This document shows positions 11,292 through 23,436 of a stretch of DNA of 64,000 nt, piece by piece. The first letter of the stretch is position 1, and the number at the start of each line of letters is the position of its first letter. The notes beneath the pieces are model-generated. The model saw only the letters and a program-made list of their open reading frames with translations. It had not been told where the DNA came from and did not search any database. The DNA comes from Pseudoneurospora amorphoporcata (Eukaryota > Ascomycota > Sordariomycetes > Sordariales > Sordariaceae): the NCBI GenBank assembly GCA_033297205.1, contig MU859080.1:71765-135764 (forward strand), given 5' to 3'. The translations under genes and the position numbers were made by a program.

Positions 11292-12237
11292 TTTGATTCA
11301 GCTGAGAGCCGCGGAAAGTTTGAAGTGAAGGGGCGAGAGAAAATAGGGGTATGGAAAGATCAATCCGAGACTGACACCGAATGCAGTTGTAACAGTACGT
11401 CTCAGACGAGAAAATCGAAGCAGGAGAAGGGCAGCGGATCATGATGGCATCTAGAGGACGGGAATTATGACGGAGCCGCAGAAGTCGATCGTGGCTTCTG
11501 AATGATCGTATAGACCTGCAACCCGCCTTCCATCTGTAACCATCAAGTGTTGCTTCTTGAGAAGGAACGACGAACGCACTGAGGCCACAAGCCGACATCA
11601 CGCCGACCTACACAGAAATTCGAGAGACAACTAAGGAAAACATCGCAAAAGAACTGGAGCTAGAGCGGGAGGCTTCCCTCAATCGTTCCGTTGGATATCT
11701 GGAAGAAAGAGAAGGTCGCTTCAGTTGATCGCGGAGAGATAACACGCTGTAAGTGCGTGTCCGTTTGTCTCGTCGTTTTCAGCCCGAGCCCAATTCCACT
11801 TGCATCTTGAGCCAACTAGGAGAAGGACCGAATGATGGCGGGAGATTTTCAGATGTGGTCAATTTCTCAATTGCTGCATTGAGAAGCATCACTCCTCTAC
11901 ATATCATACCATTGATCGTATCGATACTTGGTAGTAATCATATGAAAGTATCGCGAAGTGGTTCATGTCAGCAAAACCAACCGACATCGACGCGTGCAAC
12001 TTGGCAGTCATTAAGGTTCCTGCACCAGCCACACACGCCACGCCTAGCTGCACGTTGGCCCTCCCCGTGGCGGTGCTGCAGCTGTTCCTACCGCTGTCGG
12101 GTCAGCGAGGTGGTGATCCACCAGAGGCTGCTCTCAAACCCCACCGCTCCACGACCTCACAACCACAACCTACGTAACCGACAGCTCACCTCGGTCGCGA
12201 CAGAGACACCGTTAGCTGGATGGAGTTATAATCCAAA
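11292..12237. promoter_or_regulatory. Divergent promoter region between HEI10 and ULA1
   Basis: The 946-nt interval separates two start codons on opposite strands and so should carry both promoters and leaders. I cannot identify specific factor sites. A 143-codon minus-strand ORF that overlaps HEI10 and extends into this interval has no recognisable features. Confidence 0.55.
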
Positions 12238-14232
12238 ATGACCGAGATTGTAATGGACCAGACACCGCCCATTCTTCAGGGCCCCTCAGAAAAGGAACGC
12301 AAATATGATCGCCAGTTGCGCCTATGGGCAGCGAGTGGTCAGGCCGCCCTGGAATCGGCAAACATCCTGCTCGTAAACTCTGGCGCTGGGACAGTGGGTG
12401 TCGAGACTCTCAAGAATCTGATCTTGCCAGGTACTGTGCTGCTCCCAGTTCGGCCCTAGACCGTCACGACTAGACCAACAGAACTTTCCGATGCTGATAC
12501 GAATACTCCAGGCATCGGGCGGTTCGTCATTCATGATAATGCGCTGGTGGACGAGGCCGATTTTGGTGTCAACTTCTTCTTGGACGATAGCTGTTATGGA
12601 AAACCTCGAGCACAATGCCTGGCGAGTCTGCTAGGGGAGTTGAACCCAGAAGTGGAGGGAGATTGGTCACCAAAGACCAAGGTAACGGATCCAAGAGGGC
12701 ATGGCCCAACTCTGCGGTGAAGCTCATTACTAACTTGATGGAAGCAGGACGACTCACTGGGGTCTCTTCTTAAGAAATCCCCCTTGTTTACCGCCATAAT
12801 GTACACATATCCCATCAACCACGTCGAGCTGGAGTCTCTCGAACAATACAGCAAAGAACACAAGACGCCACTAATAGCAATCCACTCGACTGGCTTTTAT
12901 TCGTATTTTACCGTCAGACTCCCAGGAACATTCCCGATAGTCGACACTCACCCAGACGAGACGGCAACCACAGACCTTCGACTCCTCAGCCCCTGGCCCG
13001 AGTTGGTCGAGTTTGCCAAAAGTATGACCAAGGATATCGACGGCTTAGACAACTTTGAGCACGGTCACCTGCCATTCGTGGTAATATTGCTTTATTACTT
13101 GGATCAGTGGAAGGCAACACATAATGGCGCCTACCCCTCAAAATACAAGGAGAAGACGGAGTTCAGACAGCTAGTACGAGACGCTGCCAGGACAGACAAC
13201 CCCGAGGGTGGTGAAGAGAACTTCGATGAGGCTGCTGCTGCCGTCCTAAAAACGGTCACCCCCTCTTCTCTACCATCAGGACTAAAGGAGGTGTTTGAGT
13301 TCGAGCACGAGGACCCTGTACGTTGCGACGTTCCCCGCAGACATTCCTCGGTAACCACGACGTCTGCTGACCCGATGCTTATTAGATCCAAGAGAGGCCA
13401 ATGTTCTGGATCATCGCGGACGCGGTCAAGATGTTCTATACTGAGCACGGCTCCCTGCCGCTTCCGGGCAATGTTCCGGACATGAAGGCCCAATCCAAGG
13501 TCTATGTCCAACTCCAGAACATCTACAAGACCAAGGCTCGCAAGGACGCGGCCGAAGTCCTACAGACGGCACAAGCGATTGCGGGGGCGGGACGAGAGGT
13601 GGATCCTGCAGAAGTCGACCTCTTCTGCAAGAACGCAGCATTCGTCAAGCTGATCAATGTAGAGGGTGGAGGAGACACTGCCCCCATTGGCAGCAAAGAG
13701 AGGCTCCAACAGGTGCTTCGTAAGTTCGTCTCTTCTCTTTTGGTGATGGATGTTCCAATATGGGTTGCTCACTGCAACCGCGGGCTTGATCACGCGCTCC
13801 TAGACACCGGAAAGAAGATGAAGTATCGGAATGATATATTAACATGTTGCCACAGGAACGGAGATGGCCAATGACCAGATGGCGGAAATGACATTACAGC
13901 CCATGTCGCTTTTCCCCGTCTACCTGGCTCTGAGGGGTCTGGCGAATTGTGGCAACGCATCGGCCGACAAGATGCAGATCGTCGAAGCCGCCAAGAGCCT
14001 GCTCTCCGATGATCTTTCGAACGAGGAGTACGGAGACCTCAATGAGAAGCTGGGGAATGTGGCAGAGGACCTCGCCCGAGCCGAGTACGGCGAGCTACAC
14101 AACATCTCCGCACTCACGGGTGGTATGGTGGCTCAGGAGATAATCAAGATTATCACCAAGCAGTACATCCCCATCGACAACACGTGTGTGTTTGACGGCA
14201 TCAAGAGCCGAACGCAGGTCTTCCGCGTATGA
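12238..14232 (+). CDS. ula1: NEDD8-activating enzyme E1 regulatory subunit (ULA1/APP-BP1)
   Basis: Exons 12238-12430, 12512-12681, 12748-13317, 13386-13719 and 13856-14232 give 547 residues, normal for the family. Together with UBA3, this subunit adenylates NEDD8/RUB1 for cullin neddylation. It opens with KYDRQLRLWAASGQAALE and a Rossmann-like LLVNSGAGTVGVETLKNLIL. The middle includes FTAIMYTYPINHVELE and RPMFWIIADAVKMFY. The C-terminus has GGMVAQEIIKIITKQYIPID and the terminal FDGIKSRTQVFRV typical of APP-BP1. As expected for the regulatory partner, the catalytic cysteine domain of UBA3 is absent. The acceptor of exon 3 could be three bases earlier (GAAG rather than GCAG). The first three introns run 81, 66 and 68 nt; the last is 136 nt with a TATTAACAT branch region. 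Confidence 0.93.
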
Positions 14233-14879
14233 GGAGAGACAGGGAGGGTCGAGACAAGTGTGGAAATGAGGAGGGACTGAGATGGCCAAGCAATATGCCT
14301 CTCAGCTCCAAACACAGTGTACAGGGAGAGAGGCAGCGTCGGAGGCGAACATCAGAGGTATCAAGGATGGAAGGATGGATGGATGAGTGAAGAGATCAAG
14401 CGAAATTTGGATTGGCTCTGAACTCAGCGTGGCCCAAGCCCAGTCACGATCGTTATTGCCGTCCTTCGTGGAGGCATCTCCGAAGGCCGACGACCATGCC
14501 ATGATGCGGGTCTCCTTCCCGCTTGGCCGGTAGCAGCCAGCGCTTGCTGAGCGTTTGCTGACTCATTAGAAGGAGGCGAAAAAGGAACTTTCGAGAGCTT
14601 TGACAAGGAAATGATCAGGAGATTTGGAATAGACGAGCAGGCGCTGCCGGGGCTAAGGAGCTGACTAGGAGTGTGCTTGCTGAAGGCAATAAGGGTCCGA
14701 AGGCGATCGGGGTTTGCCACAGGATAACCAGAAAGAGAATCTGAAAAGATGGAGCTTCCAGACCCCGGTGCGCTCACCCCTCTCCTTTCTTCGGGGCAGA
14801 TCAGAGGCCACGAGATAGGATTGATAGCGGAAGAGCAGAGTTCGAAAGCAGCGTTCAATAGGTAGACAGTCTAGAAAGG

Positions 14880-15120
14880 CAATCAGAAAGAGATTGAGAA
14901 GAAAGATTCAAATAGAAACCCTTCTACTCTATTCAATAAGTAACCCTTATTTCGCTCTTTCCTTCCTTCTTTCGAAATATGTGTAATAATTTCTCTATAT
15001 TTATTTCGCAATCTTCTTACAATATTTATATATCGTACCCTTTTCTCTTCTACGTATCTCCGCTTTATTAAAATAGTATTTAATCTATAATTCTTAATTT
15101 CCTTTCTGGGAAAAGGTTTT
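14880..15120. other. AT-rich island downstream of ULA1
   Basis: A sharp local rise in A+T (runs such as TTATATATCG and TTATTAAAATAG) stands out from roughly balanced flanks. Composition is like the 9480-9660 island and both contain TTTCGC words. It may be a mutated insertion. No coding signature is present. Confidence 0.4.
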
Positions 15121-18100
15121 CTGAAAAATGAGACGCTGTGAACCGCAAAGGAAAGTGGCAGCAGATTAAATGGCCCAAATAGGATTATCCAGCGCCACCA
15201 AGTGTGTGATGAAGGATGTTGCGGACATGCTGATGCATCATTCATGATATCTCATGCATAAGTCCCAATTCGGTCGAGACCAACGCTTTGGCAGAGATAC
15301 CTGCTGAGTCGACGGCCGGTCAGATTTAATGGTGCTGTGTCCAAGGACAGGTCTCGGCAGCGATCTCTGAGAAGTCAGGCAAGAAGTTGATACTCGATTC
15401 GAGTATTCGAAAACGAGTAATCGAGCATGCTATTTCGAGAGTCCAATTTTCGGATCCGCTCAGGACCAGACGATGCACGTTGAACAAGTCAAGACCTGTG
15501 TGCCCGAGTTTGACCAGGCGTGGCACGTCAACACGGCTCGGATGAAGTATCGGGACACCAGAAGTTGGAAGTCGTACGGCTGGTTCGACTTGTTCAGTGG
15601 ACGAGAGAAGGATGAATGGGTACTCTGCCTGTGCGAAGGGCATCTAGCTATGGGCATGGGGCGGATAAGGACGGTCTATAGCGGCAATGGTATGACTAAA
15701 AGAAGAAGCCAACTGGGTTGTTTCCCACATGAACAGAATGACGGCTTCTGCTTCGTTGCCAGATAAATTCGAGACGGCAGGATAATATAGCCCATCCTTG
15801 GTCCAGTTCCGCCTTCCAGCCAAGGATGAGAGGCCACAGGTGCAATGATGGTGTCCATGTGCGAGCCATGTATGTTCGCTGTACCCTCGACCGTTCCCGC
15901 TTCAAGACTGACCGGCGATGTCGACATGACAGGTGATGTTGATGTTGGCGAGAACCGCTGGATGGCTCATCCAACGACGAGGCAATGGCGGGGAATGAGT
16001 GTGGGTGGAGGCGGTCTTGAGGTGGTGATCCGTGAGTTCATGCTGTCTAGACCCGTCGAGTTCAATAAGCTAATATACCATTTTGGTCATTTTCCTTTGA
16101 AAAGGTTTGGTGGTTGTCATATTGACTACCGCTCGTAGCGGATGGCAGCTCATCTCGTTGAGGTGGAGAAGATGCGAAAGGTGTCTGAGCGGACTGCGGA
16201 ACAAGGCCGGGTCGGTGGAAGTAAAAGGGACAAGCCACTATACACGTGCCATTGTGCCACACCGCGTAACGGCCAACTTGGAGCGTTGTGCCGTTGCCTG
16301 GCGACTTGGCTGAGATGAACCAATCAGGAGTACAAACAGCCCACCAAGAGCGGGAGAGATCTCCACTTCTCCATCTTCAAGCCACACCCTCTTCATCGAG
16401 CTGTTGTGAACACTCATGTCAGCCATGCATCGACATCATCTCGGACCTCGTGGCAGACCAACATCTCCCCGGCACAGAACGTCACTCATTGGCCTTCGGA
16501 AAAGTGGACGCTTTGACGTGCCTTAGAAGACACTTCGTTATACCCTTTCTTTTTCAATTCATTCGTTTTCCAGACGGTGATCCTCAATCGCACTTCATGG
16601 AAGGAACCAGTCACGGTGCACAGTCTACACAGGGGGCTGAAGCAGTCGCTCACGGCGTGCCCGAAACGGAACAGCGGACGCTGACCTGATCACCAGTCGA
16701 CAGGATGAACGTCTCAGTTCTGTGATCTCGATCCCGGCCCGTCACTGACTGAGTCGGGTAACTAGAGTTTCAACTTTCAACGGCTTTTCGGCGGCGGTCC
16801 GGCGGCGCCAAGGGCTCTCCTACGTCCGGACTTGGCCGGTTGACCAGGGAATGACTACACTTCTCCAACCTTCTCAAGTTTGAAGGCACCCCAGAATCTC
16901 GTCAGGTGAAGATTGAATATCACAACAACATGCTGCACCCCAGGATCCCAGGTTACTATATGGCTTACCACTAATCAAAACGGGCCGTACCCGCAAAGTT
17001 GTTGTCCGCTAACGGCGTCCAGACCACAGCCAGAATGCAACTGAATGACCACCGAAGACTGCATTTCATGTCAAGGACCACGGTGAACTTCTCTAAAAGC
17101 CGAGATCAAAGACATCGGTACATTCCATTGTACAGGCTCGCTTGCCGTCTTTCCAGAGCTTAATGGTGGAAGGGTGGGGAAAATAATCACGTTACTGTAG
17201 CTTCAACAAGGGAAAGAAAAGCGTCGAAACGGACTTGCCCTCTGCGACCCTGGGCCTCTCGGATTTCCACTTCCAGTTTTTCTCCAATCTCCATGAGCTC
17301 GAGACGAGGCGAGAAGACGGCAGGCGCATTCTGACGTCCATGGCCTGGCCCTCGAGTTTCACGCATCCAGTAATCGAGTCCCTTTTGATCTCGCTTGTCT
17401 TTAAGAATCGCGACGGTCATTCCGTTCTACGACAACCAAATCCTAGCCCGGCACTCATTCCCAGCATCTCCAGGGTATCCAGGGCATTGACCAGCAAACA
17501 TCACATTCGATCAGACCGCTGGTTCTCCTTTCTCCTTGACGAGGGCATCCTAGAGGTACAGGCGGTGTCGGCTTCATCGCTGCCCTCCATAACACTGCCT
17601 ACATCAGGAGATGAAGTACCTACAGGTATGGGTGTGTGAACCAAGTGTCAATTCTACATACCTGCAACTGCATTCACAGCACTTCGCCGGCATTGACACC
17701 TGGCCAGCAACTACAAAACGGCGAGACTCACAGTTCTCTGAGACCGTCGCAGTTGCTGGACTATCACTACCGCCGTTGCTACACTATAGTACGCCGTCAT
17801 TCTAACCAAGTTTAGGACTGCTACTGCTACTACGACACTGCGATGGAGGGGCAGAATCTTTTTCCCTGCTGTTGCCCCAGCCATCGACTTGTTGATAGCT
17901 TCCCCCCGTAGGCCCCTTGGGTCTTGACCAAGCCAAACATGGGCCCTTGCCTCGTCTACTACCCAAACGGCATTTGACGTGTTAAACGGACGTTTCTCGG
18001 GTACCCAATTGTTTTCAAGCGGCTGTTGATCAGCGGCACAGCCGGTAATTACATCCATCTTACTACGCCCCTCTTATGAACTGAAGCTATCATGCTATCC

Positions 18101-20602
18101 GTCCAACTATTACTATCAGTACGTATTCCATATTCCACCGTGGATGGTAACTTGCACACCTACGAGGTTCATTCTCTGGGGATACACAAAACCAGATATC
18201 TTTGGCCACCGCAAGGGCACTCTCTCCAGTTCCACGTTCGACATCGACAGGTGTTAGCCCACACGCCGTGGGATTCACCCTCACACTTTGTCCAGTGGAC
18301 GTGATGTCTGTCCACCGTTTCCGGGGCGCTTTGCGGTGAGGAATACATCCTGTCAAGCGCCAACGGAGTTTGGCGAGAGCAGCGCAACGGTAGTTACCAT
18401 TGCCACTCTGGAGACGACAAGGTATTACAAGCGGTAGCCAAGAGACTCTGTCTCTTCTTTTCCTAGTCCTCACAGCTTGTCTCTACATGGGCACATCTCT
18501 GAACGCGCAGGAGGCTATCTCAAAAGTCTACGGGTACGCTATTCCTCATTGCTCGTTTGTCCATGTCCTTGGTTGTTTGTCTGCAGTTGGTCTCCTCTCC
18601 CAGCTTTCAACCCAGCTCCCATACGAGCCCCAATTCCCTTTCGAAATTCGTGGGATGATTCATGGCCTTCAAGTCGGGGAAGAAATACAAAGTGGTTAGG
18701 ATTTCCTGTGCGAGATGTACCACACACAGAGAGGCCTCTGCAATTTTGTGAAAGAGGCAAAGTTGCCTTTATCCTCGTCAAGTTCTCGGTTCAATGTTCT
18801 TCCCCCTATTTGCCCCAAGAGCACACTGTTAACGAGCTTTGATTCCGGATCATCTCTAAAGAACACGTTCGTATAGATGTAGAAAGGAAGACCCACATCG
18901 CCACAAAGACACACGTTCTAATCACTCGAGTCCTAGACGATATTTACACAGTTTACCAAGCCGGTTCCTTCACAAGATTTCCTATCAACATCTCCCTTCT
19001 CCTGTGACACACCAGGCACGGCTTTCATCTCTCTTTATTGACAAACGACATTGGAGCGTCAACATCCAGCAGTGATGGCTAAATCCAGGCTGGAAGGTTT
19101 GACCAGCAACCCAAAAGCTGTTGGAAAGATCATTCAGCTTGAGGTTGTCACCTCCGTTTTGTTGCGCGTCTGCTCCGTCTTCTAGCTCCGTTTCCCATGC
19201 CCTCCTGATCACGATACCCCGGCTTACTCCCAAGTATCCACTCTCACTCCAACTTCGTCCACTCCGGACTCCACCCCTGTCTGGCCCGATCGGAACTAGG
19301 ACAGAATCGCAGCGAGATCCACCATCACGCTGAGGTTCGCTGAAGACAGGGGGGAACGAACGGCTTTTCTTCCCCACAAGCGGCTGGCACCGAGGCATGT
19401 ACACTACATACCTCCCTCTACCTTCACCATCTCGACCTCCAGTCACATCGTGGAGTTCATGTTGGGGCCGATGGCCGACGGCCCCATCTTCCCCTCTCTC
19501 CAACTCCAACGTCCTTCACACCACACGACCCCCTACAGTGATCTTCGCTGTACATACAAAGCACGTTTTACACACATGTTCACTCCCCTCGCACAACAGG
19601 TTGATCAAGGGTTCAGGGTCAAGACGAATCGAGGGACTTCATGCTCCAGAAACGGGGCAAGAGCCTGTGTGCTTGGAGGGTTAGGACCTCTCTGGGTGTT
19701 CATCTCGGAAACCGTGATTTTCGTAACGAAGCTTCCCCAAACCACCTCCACACACGGCCGGATTGCCTTAGCTTAGCGTACCGTTTAGCTCTCAGTCAAG
19801 CGACGGACTGCTCAAAGCATCACTCACCTAACCTAAATCGGAATCACATGGTGTCTGCGTCATAAACAGAGAAGAAGATTTAGGACAATACCCCAAGCCT
19901 ATAGTCTGTGGGTCATAGAGTTTGCTGTGAAAAGCAGTACTCTACGGTACCTGCCTCCGTAGTGGATGCCCTCAGACCTTCATGCACCCCGGCTTTGGCG
20001 TTGAAACGACGCCACCGAGGAATGCTTGGTATCCTTGACAGAGTACGTACTTATTTCCTTCAAGCTGTCCAGGGCCTGGTGGTGCCTGACTGGCGTGCCT
20101 CTTCTCCAACAGGTACTTCGCGCTTCGAAACTGTAGGACAGGATGATACATACTGGACCACATACACCATGACCCTTCAGGTATGTAGCGCAGTTAGCCC
20201 TGATTGGTACATGCATCAGGCCCTGCCTGGTCACCCAGCCTTGCCCCTGGCTCCCCTGTTATTCCTTAGCTTGATGTCGGCCTTGAACACGGCATTGACC
20301 AGTAATTGCAGTCGAGCCTCGAGATACCTCACCATTCGAAAAGCTATACCGGCGTTCGAGCGCAACGTGCCGGAGCTGTGCACTCTCCGATCCTAAACCT
20401 CCTTCACCCTGTCAACAAGATTGACGGGGCTGCGACCAAGCTTCCCCATATACGACCTTAGCGTACACCCGGTCCCTTTCCAATATTCCTCACCCCACAA
20501 TCAGCTCGAGACGGTATTTCGAACTCAGTTCAATGTAAATATATAAGTCTGCATATGGAAACCTGGTCAATGGAAGTCAACCTTCGTGAACAAGGTGTAG
20601 CC

Positions 20603-20652
20603 TTCCAGAACCTCACAGGACCTTCCAGAACCTATGACGGCACCTGCCGTCA
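20603..20652. promoter_or_regulatory. Paired TTCCAGAA sites and a TGACGGCA/TGCCGTCA palindrome
   Basis: TTCCAGAA occurs at 20603-20610 and 20623-20630, exactly 20 bp apart, both within the longer direct repeat CCTTCCAGAACCT. This matches the inverted TTCnnGAA unit of heat-shock elements. Immediately downstream, TGACGGCA-CC-TGCCGTCA (20635-20652) is a perfect 8-bp inverted repeat containing TGACG, a bZIP-type half site. They lie about 300 bp before the regulator's start codon. The sites are seen; binding is inferred. Confidence 0.5.
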
Positions 20653-20723
20653 CAACTAGCCTGTGATATGCCCACCCTATATCGACCCTTAGATATGCTA
20701 TGCCTATTGTTATAGTACGGTTA

Positions 20724-20785
20724 TATATAGGATTATATGCGCGCACGGACTGGCCTTCTAGGGCTCTCGCCTATATAGCCAGTCC
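20724..20785. repeat. Interleaved inverted repeats in the regulator leader
   Basis: TATATAGG (20724-20731) pairs with CCTATATA (20770-20777), and GGACTGGC (20747-20754) pairs with GCCAGTCC (20778-20785). The arms cross rather than nest, so both pairs together would make a pseudoknot in RNA; as DNA they could be two dyad sites. Confidence 0.5.
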
Positions 20786-20865
20786 TCCGCACACTTTCCT
20801 CTCTTCCTCTCCTTCGCACAATAACGCATATCTTACCCTACCCCCAACAGTGCCTCGCCCCGTGA

Positions 20866-20937
20866 TACTAGTACCATCTCCTTAGCAGTTCGAACCACCA
20901 CCACCACTCACACTCAGACTCTCCCGGAAACACTACG
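20866..20937 (+). repeat. Copy A of a dispersed duplication shared with the SDR gene
   Basis: ACTAGTACCATCTC (20867-20880) and the 30-nt block 20898-20927, followed by 9 of 10 matching bases to 20937, match 27404-27417 and 27420-27459 in the same order and strand. A 17-nt segment (20881-20897) is present only here. In the other copy the same bases are coding. Confidence 0.85.
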
Positions 20938-21014
20938 GTTTTTTTTAAACATGTTTCACACATGTAAGTCGACCTTACCCAGCCAAGGGACCCATAACTA
21001 ACTTAAAAAAACCG
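20936..21014 (+). promoter_or_regulatory. Inverted repeat enclosing the start codon and first intron
   Basis: CGGTTTTTTTTAA (20936-20948) is complementary to TTAAAAAAACCG (21003-21014) with one extra T. The 54-nt loop holds the ATG, the 13-nt first exon and the 5' splice site. The 3' arm sits directly before the acceptor CAG, where a pyrimidine tract would be expected. A hairpin in the pre-mRNA could hide the start codon or help pair the splice sites; this is inference. Confidence 0.45.
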
Positions 21015-23436
21015 CAGTCCAAGGAGTAACACCACGAAAGCCATCCGTTGACTCTCAAGATAGTGTCAAGTCCAGTGGTAGTGGGGCAGCCAAGAGGATA
21101 ACCACTCCTCATGCTTGTGCCGAGTGCAAAAGACGGAAGATGTAAAGTAAATGAGTGTCGATTGATCTCATCATATAATCTAACTGGAATGCCCTAGCCG
21201 ATGTGATGGTCAACAACCATGTGGCCAATGTCTCTCAAGCCGAGCACCGAAGCGGTGTTTTTATGACAAGCACCGCCAAAGAGTGATCCCCTCGCGCAAG
21301 ACACTCGAAGCCCTCTCCCAGTCCCTCGAAGAATGTCGATCGATCCTGAAGCGACTATATCCTAACCAAGAAGTCCACGGCTTACTTCCCTTGTCAAGGC
21401 AAGAACTCCTCAACCTCCTAGACCGTCCCGTTTCAGACAACACAGCGAACGGATTACCGTCTCCTCCTCTAAACACAACATCGATGTCCGACTTGGGCTC
21501 ACCAACCAAATCTGAAAATATTTTGGAACAGATTCCGACCCGGGATACAGAATGGGACGAGGAACGCCGGGAAAGAGACCACATCCCTGCAGAGGCGGAC
21601 GATATCAACGCACTATCGCTCTCAGTGGACAGGCAAGCTTCTTATCTCGGAGCCTCATCCATCAAGGCTGCTCTTATGGTTATGCTCAAGGTCCAACCAG
21701 GATTGAGGGGCTCCTTGGCCGCACCGCTCAACAGTGTCGAGATTTCTCATAACTTCCCGGCCATCAGACAGAAGTCATCGACCCAAAAAGATCCCCAGCG
21801 AATCCCGTGGTCGTGGAAGGGACAGACACTTATCGATGCCTACTTCAAGCGAGTCCACGTCTTCATCCCAATGCTCGACGAGACCACCTTCCGCGCCGAC
21901 TACCTTGAAGGTCAACGATTCGACGCACCTTGGTTGGCTCTACTGAACATGGTCTTTGCCATGGGTAGCATTGTGGCAATGAAATCAGATGATTACAATC
22001 ACGTCAACTACTACAACCGCGCCATGGAGCATCTTCCCATGGATTCGTTTGGCAGCAGCCACATCGAAACTGTTCAGACATTGGCACTCATTGGCGGATA
22101 CTATCTTCACTATATCAACCGGCCTAACATGGCCAACGCCGTTCTCGGTGCCGCCATTCGCATGGCGAGCGCTCTAGGTCTCCACCGTGAGAGTCTCGCC
22201 CAGGGAGGAAGTGATATAGTCGCTGCCGAGACCAGGAGACGAACATGGTGGGCTCTTTTCTGCCTCGACACCTGGGCCACCACAACTATGGGCCGTCCAT
22301 CTTTTGGCCGCTGGGGACCTGCCATCAACATTCGTCCTCCTGAGTTCGGAGTCAATGCCGGCCGGGATTCGTCTCAGCATGCTGGTATTCTCCCCATGAG
22401 TGAAAACATCAAGTTCTGCAAAATCGCCACCCAGATCCAGGATATGCTTGCCATTTCTCCTTTGCTGCGTACCGAAGACCGCTGCAGTCTTGACGGGCAG
22501 CTCGTTGCCTGGTACAACAACCTACCCTGGCTTCTGCGCACCACCGACCCTTGCGCTGAGCCGCTCTACATGGCCCGTTGCATCATGAAGTGGCGGTACC
22601 AGAACCTTCGCATGCTTCTTCACCGCCCAGTCCTTCTCTCTATGGCCTCGTCGGGTCTTAACCCGCATACCCAGGCCTGTGATTCGGAGCTGGCCGCCAT
22701 TGAGACGTGCCGTGAACTTGCTGCGGCGACCATTGAGGATATTGGCCGTGAATGGACACGTAACCAGATGTCCGGATGGAACGCGGTGTGGTTCCTTTAC
22801 CAGGCTGCAATGGTCCCTCTTGTCTCCATCTTTTGGCAATGGGGCAACCCACGCGTTTCTGAGTGGCTCAAGCAAATTGAGCAGGTATTAGAGCTGCTCG
22901 AAGCTATGGAAGAGTGGTCACTCGCTGCTCGCAGGAGCAGAGAGGTGGTCCTTCGGATGTACGAGGCCAGCAGAGTCATCCAAGCACAGGGCGCCGCAGC
23001 GCATCAACTACAGCAGAGGCGCTCGCAGAGCCCTCACTCTGTCAGCGGCACCGGGCCTTTGGGTATGCACATCAACACCGCGTTGCTCATGGGGTCGCCG
23101 GATGCGGCTGAGCTACACATGAGTCCCATCGGCCTGGAGCCCGTTGAAGGCTTGGGCATGATGGGTATGCTGGACCTGGGCGGCATGTGGGACCTCGACG
23201 GCATGTTCTGGGGTCCCAGCCCGAGCCCGGTTCCCCATGGCCATCACTCAACTCACCCGGATGATGCGGTGAGCACGGCGGCGGATTTCGCTGCAGTGTT
23301 CCCGACGGCTGATGGAGCAGATGGACTTCTGCGTCACCATTCGGCTATGGAATATGGAAACATGATGGGTCACCACCATGCAGGTGCACATGCTGGCCAG
23401 GGTCAATTTGGAGGTATGGACGGGTACAGCTACTGA
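20951..23436 (+). CDS. Zn2Cys6 fungal-specific transcription factor, 791 aa
   Basis: Exons 20951-20963, 21018-21141 and 21198-23436. The binuclear zinc cluster has six cysteines at residues 38, 41, 48, 54, 57 and 66 (spacing C-2-C-6-C-5-C-2-C-8-C), reading HACAECKRRKIRCDGQQPCG at its start, and is split by intron 2. A short coiled-coil-like linker follows (TLEALSQSLEECRSILKRLY). The fungal-trans regulatory domain runs from about residue 259 (DAYFKRVHVFIPMLDETTF) to about 480 and includes RRRTWWALFCLDTWATTTMG. The C-terminus is rich in Gly, Met and His and is probably an activation region. It should be nuclear. I cannot assign it to a named regulator; the target pathway is unknown. The 13-nt first exon and the leader structures above are unusual. 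Confidence 0.9.

Larger units (their letters stand above)
14233..20950. other. 6.7-kb region without a supported gene, upstream of the Zn2Cys6 regulator
   Basis: I find no ORF with domain features on either strand. An AT-rich island lies near 14880-15120. The last kilobase carries strong dyads and a duplicated segment, listed separately. A long 5' leader and promoter of the transcription factor is the simplest reading, as long leaders are common for regulators in Sordariales. Non-coding transcripts cannot be judged from sequence. Confidence 0.5.

Noticed and set aside
11170..11601. 143-codon minus-strand ORF overlapping the HEI10 start
   Set aside because: It overlaps the first exon and intron of HEI10 in another frame and lacks features.
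14883..15245. 120-codon ORF across the AT-rich island
   Set aside because: Its Lys/Arg/Ile content follows from the AT-rich sequence; no transposase or mitochondrial motif seen.
18985..19509. 174-codon minus-strand ORF in the long gap
   Set aside because: No motif, no plausible exon partners and biased composition; likely chance.
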